64,000 bases of DNA, from positions 248,001 through 312,000 of the forward strand of contig NZ_VORX01000004.1 of NCBI RefSeq assembly GCF_007997285.1. The letters run 5' to 3'. How positions within the stretch are numbered: position 1 is the stretch's first letter; every line of letters starts with the position of its first letter. This stretch comes from Gelidibacter salicanalis. GTDB taxonomy: Bacteria > Bacteroidota > Bacteroidia > Flavobacteriales > Flavobacteriaceae. The notes below the pieces were generated by a model. It saw nothing but the letters and a program-made list of their open reading frames with translations, was not told the origin of the DNA and did not search any database. The position numbers were made by a program, and so were the translations under genes. Below are positions 6,726 through 15,102 of this stretch, in pieces.

Positions 6726-9635
6726 CTAATTAATACTTGAGAATTCTTTCATTTTTTTTAGAAAATTCCCAGCAACCTTACCATAACCAATATTGTTGGG
6801 ATGGATTTCATCCATCCATTCATGGTAGGCTACTGTTTTTCGGTTGTTGACATATCCAACAAAGTTAAATTCCTCCTCGTACGCTTTTAATATATCATTA
6901 AATCGGTCCACTAGAAAATGAATGACACGATCTCTCTCTATAGGATTATCAATACCCGCTCCGATCATATATTTATTGGCCCATCCCTTTTCAATAATTT
7001 TCTTATCCCGATCGCCCGGAATGTAATCATAACCATGTATGAAAATTTTCACATTGGGCACTAGCAATTTAATTTTTGAAAAAAACAGGCGGTAACTTTC
7101 ATCCAAAAAATTCATTTTTGCATCCAAAATGTCTTCTTTAATATAGTCTTTGACAGACTGAACATTACTGACGTTTTTACGAAGCATGCTTCGTATCTCT
7201 GAACCCAAAACATCATTCCCACCACCACTAATTAATACAAAATCAGGTTTTATCTCTCCAACTTTAGTAATGAGTTCATTGTTCTTGATGTAATCGGCCA
7301 CATCGTCGCCAGCATCAGCCAGACTGAACACAGCGTATTCATTCATGATATAATCCAAAGTATCCTTTACACCTGGTCTCGGATATAAAAACCATGAATC
7401 TCCCTCCGCAACTACAATATTACCTCCGGATATTCGCTGTTTTCTAAATCGCCTTCTTCTAATGGTATTATATATCTTATTGAGCTGTTTTACAACCCAA
7501 CTATCTGTGGCTTTTTCTGCTGATTGAAATTTATTTTGTTTTAATTGGATTTCAAATTCTTTTCCGTTCCAGAAATCCTCAAAATAAAGTTCTTTGATGA
7601 AGGGCGCGAGCTCTTCGCTTTCTAAATATTCATCGAGAAATGTTTTAAGTCCAGCCGTAATAACGTTAAACGTTGGATTTTTTAATTCAATACGTGTAAT
7701 GCAGGTTCCCCATCTATTTCTGATTTCTTGAAGTTCTTCTGATGATCCCTCTCCTTTAGCTTTATTTTCGAAGGCATTCCTTAAGGGATGAGTAATGGTT
7801 AATGGCGGCGATAAGCTAGGTTGCAGAAAGGAGTGGTTTTGTATAGAAGCGGAAAAATCTTCATAATTATTGATAATGAATTTATAATAAAACCATTCTT
7901 CGCTCCAGTTATAAACTTCCTTATAAGGATCAAAATAGACTTTCGCGATAGATGGGTCTTTTTCTTTGTGATCATAAAATAATTTACTATCGCCTTGCGT
8001 GCCTTTAGGTGATAACTCTATAACATTCCCATCAAAAGGTTTTGAAGTAATTGAAAGATCTGAATTAAGAGTCAGCACTCCAATAAACAGCTTTTCATGA
8101 CTTATATTCCGCACTCTAATTTGAAAGGTGCCGAAAAGATTGGTGTCTTCTTTTTCTCTGGTTTCCGCATTGATGGTTAGAATGCCATTGGTAATATCGC
8201 TCCAACCACCATCTCCAATATTAGCTTCGACTTTAATTGGCGAGATTTTGAAATCCATACTCGGATTCTCAAGCGAATAAAAATGGTTCCATTTTATAAA
8301 TGACAAAAGTTGATTGGACAGTTCGGCTTCCAATTTGATAGAATCATAGTCAATCTGTTTGGAAAGTGGTTGGAATTCTGTTTCTGGCATAGAAAAGTAG
8401 ACCATATTATTAAAGCAATTTACAAAAAATCGAGCTTCTTCTTTAGCCACCAATTCAACACCCTCATATTGTTTTAAAACTTTTGCTACGGCATCGGCAA
8501 TTTCCTGATCATCATCTACATTATTAATATACAGCTCTAAGGGATCATAAGTGCTCCATGGCGTATTAGCCGGATAACTTTTATTGAAATCCATTTTATT
8601 AATGGCGGTCATAGGTAGCTCGAGTATTGCATATTCTGCATGTACTGTTTTTACTTTGCCCACAATCTCCTCGCCATCTAGTATTACTATAATTTTTGCT
8701 CCTTCTTTGATACCAAGCAACATGCCTTTATTATAGAGCCAACCCAGTTTTTTATTATTACTAACCTGCCCATCCATTAATTTAACACCCTCCGGATTGA
8801 AATTTAACCAAGACGAATTTTGACTAAGTTTACCTTCGCCCTGAACGGTGACTTTGGGTGTTTGTTTTTTAGAAGTAATTTTTAAGAGGGTCATTTTGGA
8901 CCATCTTGCAATATCTAAATAGCTGAGGTTTCCATTAGTGGCATTTAGAAGTTGGAGCAAATAATTAGTAAAAACACCTCCTTTACTATCCTCCCAAGAC
9001 GATTCACTCGAAAGGCAGGCCGCCAAATGGATACTATTTTTGTAGGGGATATCCAGAGTTAAGTTGCCATGATTTCGAATTTCAACAGATTTGTCGCCGG
9101 CAAATAAAAATTCTTTGTACGGTCTGGGTGCAAAAACACCACTTAACCGTCTTATGGCACCATTATCGTTGTTTGATTCTTCAACATAGGATCTCACAAT
9201 ATTGCCCGAATGACACGAGTCAATTACACTAATCAGATGAGGATTATGAGTCATGTTGTGGAAGAGATAGCGCAATTCCTTATTAGCAAGAAGATCTGAT
9301 GATGTGGTATTGGTTTGAGAATAAGGTACCAAACAATCCAAAGTGCCGTCATGTTCTTCGGGAAATAGACCATCGGTACTCTCCAATGCGCCATGGCCAC
9401 TGTAATAAAAGAAGGCTACATCGTCATCCTTTGCTTTATAAAGGTGAGATTTTATTTTGTCTACAATGGCAGTTTTGGTTGCTTGATCATCATGGAGCGT
9501 TTCTATTAAAACCTCCTCACATCTGTCTTTTATAGAGTTTAGATACGCTTTTAATTTGTTGGAATCATTAACGCATTCATTGAGTGGATTACCCGAATAC
9601 TTATCTATCCCCACCAGTAGAGCAAATACTTTCAT
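6726..9635 (-). CDS. Caspase (peptidase C14) fused to C-terminal SGNH/GDSL hydrolase
   Basis: A 969-residue cytosolic protein, probably first gene of the operon. Residues 1-270 are an intact caspase-like domain: FALLVGIDKY start, FFYYSGHG with His81, and SVIDSCHSG with Cys141. Residues 270-735 are a long mixed region with beta-rich parts (FGTFQIRVRNISHEKLFIGVL, about 501-521) resembling domains attached to bacterial caspases. A basic stretch (RRRRFRKQR, 727-735) precedes an SGNH hydrolase at about 738-969: VAEGDSW (Ser747), DAGDDV (Gly776), ISGGGND (Asn807) and DEIHPN (Asp942, His945), all four family blocks. SGNH enzymes are esterases or lipases. The protein could therefore cut the adjacent gasdermin and also attack lipid or acyl groups. 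Fusion is seen directly; substrates are inferred. Confidence 0.85.
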   Translation of the reverse strand: MKVFALLVGIDKYSGNPLNECVNDSNKLKAYLNSIKDRCEEVLIETLHDDQATKTAIVDKIKSHLYKAKDDDVAFFYYSGHGALESTDGLFPEEHDGTLDCLVPYSQTNTTSSDLLANKELRYLFHNMTHNPHLISVIDSCHSGNIVRSYVEESNNDNGAIRRLSGVFAPRPYKEFLFAGDKSVEIRNHGNLTLDIPYKNSIHLAACLSSESSWEDSKGGVFTNYLLQLLNATNGNLSYLDIARWSKMTLLKITSKKQTPKVTVQGEGKLSQNSSWLNFNPEGVKLMDGQVSNNKKLGWLYNKGMLLGIKEGAKIIVILDGEEIVGKVKTVHAEYAILELPMTAINKMDFNKSYPANTPWSTYDPLELYINNVDDDQEIADAVAKVLKQYEGVELVAKEEARFFVNCFNNMVYFSMPETEFQPLSKQIDYDSIKLEAELSNQLLSFIKWNHFYSLENPSMDFKISPIKVEANIGDGGWSDITNGILTINAETREKEDTNLFGTFQIRVRNISHEKLFIGVLTLNSDLSITSKPFDGNVIELSPKGTQGDSKLFYDHKEKDPSIAKVYFDPYKEVYNWSEEWFYYKFIINNYEDFSASIQNHSFLQPSLSPPLTITHPLRNAFENKAKGEGSSEELQEIRNRWGTCITRIELKNPTFNVITAGLKTFLDEYLESEELAPFIKELYFEDFWNGKEFEIQLKQNKFQSAEKATDSWVVKQLNKIYNTIRRRRFRKQRISGGNIVVAEGDSWFLYPRPGVKDTLDYIMNEYAVFSLADAGDDVADYIKNNELITKVGEIKPDFVLISGGGNDVLGSEIRSMLRKNVSNVQSVKDYIKEDILDAKMNFLDESYRLFFSKIKLLVPNVKIFIHGYDYIPGDRDKKIIEKGWANKYMIGAGIDNPIERDRVIHFLVDRFNDILKAYEEEFNFVGYVNNRKTVAYHEWMDEIHPNNIGYGKVAGNFLKKMKEFSSIN

Positions 9636-9870
9636 AATGTTGTATTTTAAATTAAGTGGGGAAGAGCAAGCAGGTCAAAATGCCTTATGACGTTTGCACA
9701 CAGCAATTTAAAACAATAATCACACACAAAAAAGCTTTTTATTATTTATCTGTAAGGCTATAGGATAAATAATTTTTGTAGAAAATCATTAGAAATCCGA
9801 CTTGTTTTGAATTACCAATTTTTAACAAACGAGATGATAATATTGTGTTGGTAAAGAAAGGGTTTTCCTG
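9636..9870. other. Leader region upstream of the caspase-gasdermin operon
   Basis: AT-rich DNA directly upstream of the first operon gene on the minus strand. No open frame of note and no convincing TAnnTTTG promoter was found by eye. Because the gene order is tight and all on one strand, the operon promoter should lie here or upstream of the NusG-like gene. The stretch 10141-10315, between the decayed DUF2264 fragment and the NusG-like gene, likewise shows nothing recognisable. Confidence 0.3.
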
Positions 9871-10140
9871 CTAATTGACAGGGTTACGAAGTTTTTTGAT
9901 GGGAATGCATGGCTTACTGATGGTTTATATGGTCATCAACCAGAGATAGTTGAAGCTTAATTTTCTACAGGAAGTCTTTATTTATGTGCAGAGGCTTATC
10001 TATTGCTTGGATTACTGGCCAAAGACCAAATATGGAAAAGAAAAAATAAGGATTGGAAGGCAACATAGCTTTTGGGGAAACAAACCCATAACTATATTAT
10101 TCATTAAGAAAGTACGACAGTTGAAAGGTTCATAAGTTAT
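9871..10140 (+). pseudogene. Decayed C-terminal fragment of a DUF2264-like protein
   Basis: In one plus-strand frame the DNA reads RVTKFFDGNAWLTDGLYGHQ, then PEIVEA, a TAA stop, FSTGSLYLCAEAYLLLGLL, AKDQIWKRKNKDWKAT, a TAG stop, LLGKQTHNYIIH and another stop. The sequence remains protein-like across three in-frame stops, which marks a pseudogene. The pattern DG-x-GY/H...GSlYl...LpLGLp...FW...dW fits the C-terminal end of DUF2264 proteins as I remember them. No start or upstream domain is present, so only the 3' end of an ancestral gene survives. It lies antisense between the caspase operon and the NusG-like gene, suggesting past rearrangement. Identity is moderate; the decayed state is clear. 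Confidence 0.45.
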
Positions 10141-10315
10141 TGAGAACATTTAGCAACTATGCAAACACTAGTTATTAAGGACCACTTATTATTTGTTAAA
10201 AATAAAAATCAACGGCATTACAACTCGATTGCAAGGTTAAATCACGACTATTTATAAACTATGGATAAGATTGGAATAGATTCACGTTACTATCATAAAT
10301 CAGCTGTATGATATT

Positions 10316-10858
10316 CTATATATTTGCACTGCTTTTCGTAAATTTCTGGGGAGACAAATACATGCTCGGCAAATATGCTGTGATATAATGTCGGATAGAT
10401 TCAATTCTAACTATAATTTTACGCTTATTATTGACTTTAATGACTTCGCAATCTAGACCATTTAAGGGTCCATAAGAGATTCTCATTTTTTGACCTTTAC
10501 TAGGAAGGTTGTTTTCGACCTTAATCTCCGAAATGTTTTCAATGTTTAATAATGCTTTTATGTGAAAAATTTCAGTAGCCCTTATGACTGCATATTCGTT
10601 ACCAAATTTTAGATATTTTATAACCCCCTCTGTAGACAATGCATGATAAAATTCTTTTCGAGAGAGGGCGTGAACGAATATATACCTTGGGAAAAGAGGA
10701 GTCCATATTTGCTTCTTACGATCACTCCACACTTTGATAGATTTTATCAATGGCAAGAAGACTTCTATATTTTTTTCTTGCAATAATTGTTCTACTTTTT
10801 TTTCATGCTGATGTTTAACATAGAGTACGTGCCAATGAAGAAGACTAAGAGATTGCAT
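10316..10858 (-). CDS. NusG-family transcription antiterminator (UpxY/RfaH-like paralogue)
   Basis: A 180-residue protein with an N-terminal NGN domain and a C-terminal KOW-type domain. The NGN part has the specialised-NusG pattern: WHVLYVKHQHEKKVEQLL, IEVFLPL, IKVWSDRKKQIWTPLFPRYI. The C-terminal part reads PSKGQKMRISYGPLNGLDCEVIKVN. Such UpxY-type paralogues help RNA polymerase read long operons, usually capsule or O-antigen loci; none is present here. It is an orphan pointing toward the 9.6-kb caspase-gasdermin operon, about 0.7 kb away, and could serve it. A MITE is inserted 14 bp before its start codon, which may have cut it off from its own promoter. Family call firm; target unknown. 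Confidence 0.85.
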   Translation of the reverse strand: MQSLSLLHWHVLYVKHQHEKKVEQLLQEKNIEVFLPLIKSIKVWSDRKKQIWTPLFPRYIFVHALSRKEFYHALSTEGVIKYLKFGNEYAVIRATEIFHIKALLNIENISEIKVENNLPSKGQKMRISYGPLNGLDCEVIKVNNKRKIIVRIESIRHYITAYLPSMYLSPQKFTKSSANI

Positions 10859-10872
10859 AGTATAGATTTTAT

Positions 10873-11099
10873 ATCATTGTTGTCCGATAAAGAATCAAGA
10901 CCGCTGCGCTGTTAGAATAAAGAATTAAGACTTGTTTGCAACTAACTGACAAACAACGATCATTTAAATTAAAATAGCACATTCCCTCTCGGTAGAAACA
11001 GTTTCTAAAATGCAAGGTCTCATTTCGGAAATCTTCTAATGTCCCTTGCTTTAAATGAGTTTGTTAATTTATTATTTATTTTTATCGGACACTAATGAT
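10873..11099. mobile_element. MITE-like element, copy A (227 bp)
   Basis: The ends are inverted repeats: the left reads ATCATTGTTGTCCGATAAA and the right, reverse-complemented, ATCATTAGTGTCCGATAAA. A TTTAT direct repeat flanks both sides (10868-10872 and 11100-11104), as expected for a 5-bp target duplication. There is no transposase gene. A near-identical copy in the same orientation lies at 38042-38289. It is inserted 14 bp upstream of the NusG-like start codon. It is probably a non-autonomous derivative of an insertion sequence; the parent family is not identified. Confidence 0.8.
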
Positions 11100-11291
11100 T
11101 TTATATAGTATTTAAGTGATTTTTTTTGGATACACTTATAGCCAAAAAAATTTAATAGTTGCTATTAATCACTAAGCACCATCGTAGAATAAATTCTCAA
11201 TGCTTATGTATTGTGGAGATAATATAAATGTAAACATTTTTTTTTAATTCAGTGTAAAATGGTGGAAGCATTTAATTATCAGGCATTAACA

Positions 11292-11323
11292 TTTGTCGAA
11301 TTTAAAAAAATAACGTACTTTTA
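11292..11323 (+). promoter_or_regulatory. Candidate promoter for the eCIS operon
   Basis: TTTG at 11292-11295 and TACTTTTA at 11316-11323, with 20 bases between, resemble the Bacteroidota TTTG / TAnnTTTG promoter (last base A, not G). It lies about 135 bp before the sheath start. The surrounding 11100-11457 holds no other recognisable feature; an upstream ATG at 11371 in the sheath frame was not chosen as start. Confidence 0.35.
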
Positions 11324-11457
11324 AATTATATGTGAGAACTTCTACTCATTTATTTTGGTGCCTTTTTTAAATGGTATTCAAAGCGGCGAAGCCTTATTCC
11401 CACTACTTAATTGTATGTTACTTTTCATTTTATAATCTTAATTTAAAATCTCTTATT

Positions 11458-13005
11458 ATGCCAGTACAAACATCTTACCCTGGGGTATATGTAGAAGAGG
11501 TGCCCAGTGGTGTAAAAACCATTTCCGGTGTTTCTACTTCTATTGCCGCGTTTATCGGAAGCGCAACAAAAGGACATGAAAACGAACCGACCACCATTTT
11601 CAATTATGGTGATTACGAACGTGTTTTTGGTGGATTATCAAATGATAGTCCAATGAGTTTTGCAGTTCGCGACTTTTTTCAGCATGGTGGCGGCGAAGCC
11701 ATAATCGTTCGAGTTACAAATTCAGTAACAAAAGCAACTAAATCATTTTTTGATTTTGCAGATGAAGATGGTATCGATACAACCTCTGCCTTCAAAATTG
11801 AAGCGTCATCTAGTGGGGTATGGGGAGATGGTATATGTTTTTGGATAGATTATAAGACTAAAACAGATCCGGATAATGAATTATTCAATTTGTTTATAGA
11901 AGATAAGGATGGTAAAAGTGAGACATTTTTAAATTTATCCATTGTTGAAAATTCGCCAGTTTTTGCCATAAACGTATTAAAGCAAAAATCTGAATTGATT
12001 GGAATGCGAAAGTTGACTGAAAGTGCGACTTCTATACTTCGACCAGCTGCTTCTTCGGTTGATGGAGATGGTGTGATCACTAAACAATCCTTATCGGGGG
12101 GTGGAGATGGTGCCGATATATCATCTACAGAAGTGAAAGGTTCAGAAACAGATAAAACTGGCTTATATGCTCTAGAAAAAACCGATATATTTAATATTCT
12201 ATGTATTCCTCCCTACTCAAAAACTGCTGACATTGAAGCTGCTACCTATAATGATGTGATGCCCTATTGCAAAAGAAGGCGGGCTGTTTTATTAATTGAC
12301 TGTCCAAGTTGGGGAGACATCCAGGCTGCCATAACTGGGTTGGGTAATTTTGACAAAGACAATTATGCTGCGTTGTATTTTCCTAGGCTATTAAAACCAA
12401 ATCCATTGAAAAATAACCAAATTGAGGAATTCGTGCCTTGTGGTGCCGTAGCAGGTGTTTTGGCAAGAACGGACACCGAACGTGGGGTTTGGAAAGCTCC
12501 TGCGGGCACGGAAGCAAACTTGTCTGGCGTCAGTGGGTTTAGCGTTCCTTTAACAGATCAAGAAAATGGAAAATTAAACCAACTGGGCATCAATTGCTTG
12601 CGATCATTTCCCGTTTATGGAAAAGTTGTTTGGGGAGCGCGTACTTTGCAAGGTGCTGATGTTTTAGCCTCAGAATGGAAGTATTTACCAGTTAGACGAA
12701 CTGCTTTATATATTGAAGAAAGTTTGTTTAGGGGATTAAAGTGGGTGGTGTTTGAACCTAACGATGAGCCACTTTGGGGTCAAATTCGGTTGAATGTAGG
12801 GGCATTTATGCATAACATGTTTAGACAAGGCGCTTTTCAAGGACAAAAGAAAGATGCCTATTTTGTAAAGTGCGATTCTGAAACCACTACTCAAAACGAT
12901 ATCAATCTTGGTGCTGTAAACATCGTAGTTGGCTTTGCTCCGTTAAAACCTGCGGAATTTGTAATTCTTAAAATTCAGCAAATTGCGGGTCAAATAGACG
13001 TGTAA
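11458..13005 (+). CDS. eCIS contractile sheath protein
   Basis: A 515-residue phage-tail-sheath family protein. The start at 11458 gives MPVQTSYPGVYVEEVPSGVK, the standard N-terminus of contractile sheath proteins; the longer frame from 11371 adds 29 unrelated residues. The C-terminus (NIVVGFAPLKPAEFVILKIQ) is the canonical sheath ending. In contractile injection systems hundreds of copies wrap the inner tube and contract to drive it through a target membrane. It is the first gene of an 18-gene same-strand operon. Only one sheath gene is present, whereas Afp and PVC carry three paralogues, so this particle should have a simpler sheath. Confidence 0.93.
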   Translation: MPVQTSYPGVYVEEVPSGVKTISGVSTSIAAFIGSATKGHENEPTTIFNYGDYERVFGGLSNDSPMSFAVRDFFQHGGGEAIIVRVTNSVTKATKSFFDFADEDGIDTTSAFKIEASSSGVWGDGICFWIDYKTKTDPDNELFNLFIEDKDGKSETFLNLSIVENSPVFAINVLKQKSELIGMRKLTESATSILRPAASSVDGDGVITKQSLSGGGDGADISSTEVKGSETDKTGLYALEKTDIFNILCIPPYSKTADIEAATYNDVMPYCKRRRAVLLIDCPSWGDIQAAITGLGNFDKDNYAALYFPRLLKPNPLKNNQIEEFVPCGAVAGVLARTDTERGVWKAPAGTEANLSGVSGFSVPLTDQENGKLNQLGINCLRSFPVYGKVVWGARTLQGADVLASEWKYLPVRRTALYIEESLFRGLKWVVFEPNDEPLWGQIRLNVGAFMHNMFRQGAFQGQKKDAYFVKCDSETTTQNDINLGAVNIVVGFAPLKPAEFVILKIQQIAGQIDV

Positions 13006-13054
13006 ATCTGACATATTAGAAAATAATCCATTTATCATTTAAAACCATTTTATC

Positions 13055-13579
13055 ATGCCACAATTTACAGTTAATACCAATCGATTTGATCCATACAAAA
13101 ACTTCAAATTTCGCATTAAATGGGATGGGAAGTATGTTGCAGGAGTTAGTAAAGTAAGCGGCCTTAAAAAAACAACCGAAGTGATTACACACCGTGAAGG
13201 CGGCGACCCGAGTAGCAGCAGGAAATCCCCAGGAAGAACAGAGTTTGAAGCCATTACGGTAGAGCGAGGCGTTACCCATGATACCGAATTTGAAAAATGG
13301 GCGAACAAAATTTGGAACTTTGGAGCTGGTTTGGGAGGCGAAGTATCTTTACAAGATTTTCGAAAAAACATTACGCTTGAAGTTTATAACGAAGCAGGAC
13401 AGTTGGCCATTTCATATAATATATATAGGTGTTGGGTATCTGAATTTAATGCATTTCCAGAATTGGATGCCAATGCCAATGCCGTTGCCATTCAGTCTCT
13501 AAAACTAGAAAACGAAGGCTGGGAGCGAGATTACGCCATTTCAGAACCACAGGAAGTTTCCTTTACCGAACCTGAGTAA
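13055..13579 (+). CDS. eCIS inner tube protein (phage T4 gp19-like)
   Basis: A 174-residue tube protein beginning MPQFTVNTNRFDPYKNFKFR, followed by IKWDGKYVAGVSKVSGLKKTTEVITHREGGDPSSSRKSPG as separate tube signatures; this is the T4 gp19/P2 tube pattern in eCIS. It ends LKLENEGWERDYAISEPQEV, again typical. Hexameric rings of it build the tube that is expelled when the sheath contracts and that can carry cargo. It follows the sheath gene by 49 bp, and its TAA overlaps the next ATG (TAATG). Only one tube gene is seen, so any tube-initiator ring must be made by this or another protein. Confidence 0.92.
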   Translation: MPQFTVNTNRFDPYKNFKFRIKWDGKYVAGVSKVSGLKKTTEVITHREGGDPSSSRKSPGRTEFEAITVERGVTHDTEFEKWANKIWNFGAGLGGEVSLQDFRKNITLEVYNEAGQLAISYNIYRCWVSEFNAFPELDANANAVAIQSLKLENEGWERDYAISEPQEVSFTEPE

Positions 13580-14286
13580 TGACTGCTAATTCAATTCTCA
13601 ATGTTTGGGACCATTGTGTCGGTAAAAATCAAACGTTTAAGGGTGTGGCTCTTGCATCCTTAGCCTTGAATGCAACTGACCATTCAAATATTGTGGATTG
13701 GAGTATTGAAAAAAGAGATATCGCATTATTTCATGTTCGTAAAAAACTCTTCGGAAATCAATTTGATAATATTTCCCATTGCCCTAAATGTAATCAAATG
13801 GTAGAATGGGATTTTAATTTTGAGCAGGTAGGAATTCCAAGCTTATACGATATTCCCGATAATATAGAAATATTGATTGATTCCCACGACGATATCTTGA
13901 TGATTAGATTGCCTAATTCTGATGATCTTTTCACTAATGATGCCAGTCAGATTATTCGAAATTGCATGATAAATCTTAAAGATTTGCAAAGTCAAACATT
14001 TCATCAAAACATTCCCGATGATATAATAAATCAAATCAATGATAAATTTGATACGATATGTCAGGCTTCAAATATTACATACCATCTAAATTGTGTGGAG
14101 TGTTCTCATGAATGGCAAGTCAATTTTGACATTGTCGCATACTTATGGAAGGAGATTGACCATTGGGCAAAAAGCCTTTTAGATGAAATATATGTGTTGG
14201 CAAAAACTTTCGGGTGGTCGGAATCGGACATCATTAATATGTCCGAAAATAGAAGAAACCATTATCTCAATCTTTTAAATTCATGA
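13579..14286 (+). CDS. Zinc-ribbon baseplate protein (T4 gp26/baseplate-like)
   Basis: A 235-residue protein of the type found right after the tube gene in many eCIS clusters and resembling the T4 baseplate hub family. Two CxxC knuckles are visible, HCPKCNQMVEW (about 71-81) and NCVECSHEWQV (about 173-183), which together could bind one zinc ion. The start overlaps the tube stop (TAATG) and the stop overlaps the next start (ATGA), implying coupled translation. Likely a structural part of the baseplate or an assembly factor. The zinc-site reading is direct; the exact T4 counterpart is less certain. Confidence 0.6.
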   Translation: MTANSILNVWDHCVGKNQTFKGVALASLALNATDHSNIVDWSIEKRDIALFHVRKKLFGNQFDNISHCPKCNQMVEWDFNFEQVGIPSLYDIPDNIEILIDSHDDILMIRLPNSDDLFTNDASQIIRNCMINLKDLQSQTFHQNIPDDIINQINDKFDTICQASNITYHLNCVECSHEWQVNFDIVAYLWKEIDHWAKSLLDEIYVLAKTFGWSESDIINMSENRRNHYLNLLNS

Positions 14287-14954
14287 ATCATAATTATCTA
14301 AAAAATCTTTTAGACAGAAGTTCACAAACTCAAAGTATTGTGGAACCGCGGTTAAAAAGTAGATTTGAAGGTAGTGGTGGCTTATCTAGTGAAGCGGGGT
14401 TAATAAATACGCTTGGAAAAGAAGATGTTTCCATACAAGAAAGTAGTCCAAATGTTGCTATACCTACTGAAGCTAAGCAAATTAAGGAAAAATTTTGGAC
14501 AAATAATTCCGAGGGAAAAACCACTAACAACAGTCAAGAAAATCAAACCAATTTTTTAAAAACAACTGAAGACCATTTTTTTTCGTTGGAACCTAAAAAT
14601 GAAGAAAACAGGAAAGAAAGTATGGAGTCGATGCAATCAAAACACCAGGATATTAGGACCAAATCATCTGAAACACCTAATCAGAATGCGGATAATATTT
14701 TGGTAAGTAAGACTTATGGGCTATTAAACAAGCCTAAAAAAACCACATCTATTAATGAAAATAGTGTTAATGTAAACCACGATGGTATTACTGATAATAA
14801 AACTGACGCTACACCTGTGCAACGGTCTATTAAAATATCTATTGGAAGGATAGAAATTAAGGCTGTTAATGCTACTCATAAGGCGCCAACTAATCCAAAA
14901 CCAAAACCCAATCTTAAGTTATCTCTTGAGGATTATATTAATAAGAGAAAATGA
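14283..14954 (+). CDS. Disordered eCIS linker protein, function unknown
   Basis: A 223-residue protein dominated by Ser, Asn, Lys, Glu and Gln with almost no hydrophobic core, so probably disordered. It ends in a short conserved-looking module, PKPKPNLKLSLEDYINKRK, which could dock on another tail protein. The ATG overlaps the preceding stop. A decayed second copy of this C-terminal module occurs after the metalloprotease gene (16172-16258), reading KTKANL-stop-LSLKDFINKN. This shows that the module originally sat directly before the DUF4255 gene. Possible roles are tape measure, cargo adaptor or baseplate tether; none can be shown from sequence. Confidence 0.6.
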   Translation: MNHNYLKNLLDRSSQTQSIVEPRLKSRFEGSGGLSSEAGLINTLGKEDVSIQESSPNVAIPTEAKQIKEKFWTNNSEGKTTNNSQENQTNFLKTTEDHFFSLEPKNEENRKESMESMQSKHQDIRTKSSETPNQNADNILVSKTYGLLNKPKKTTSINENSVNVNHDGITDNKTDATPVQRSIKISIGRIEIKAVNATHKAPTNPKPKPNLKLSLEDYINKRK

Positions 14955-15019
14955 CTGCTGTGAGTTCTCTATAAGCCTTCTGATGCGTTAATCATGCAAT
15001 ACAGTCTAATGTTGATTCA
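14874..15019 (+). repeat. Duplicated gene junction, copy A (contains decayed DUF4255 5' end)
   Basis: This stretch aligns without net gaps to 16173-16318, offset exactly 1299 bp. From GTG at 14960 it reads VSSL, stop, AF, stop, CVNHAIQSNVDS, a decayed version of the DUF4255 N-terminus VSSLKAIGAVTHTLKSILHES at 16259. In copy A the linker-protein end is intact and the DUF4255 start is dead; copy B is the reverse. The astacin-like gene lies between the copies. Confidence 0.75.
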
Positions 15020-15102
15020 ACTTTTAATCAAAATTTCAAATATAATCAGAATGAGACGATGTCGTTAAAAAAATAAATGAGATTAATTTAACATACCAAA
15101 AA

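Noticed and set aside
9299-9535. Plus-strand ORF inside the caspase gene
   Set aside because: It is antisense to the caspase active-site region and has no protein-like features.
11371-11457. Longer start for the sheath protein
   Set aside because: The extra 29 residues do not fit the family; MPVQTSYPGVYVEEV is the canonical N-terminus.
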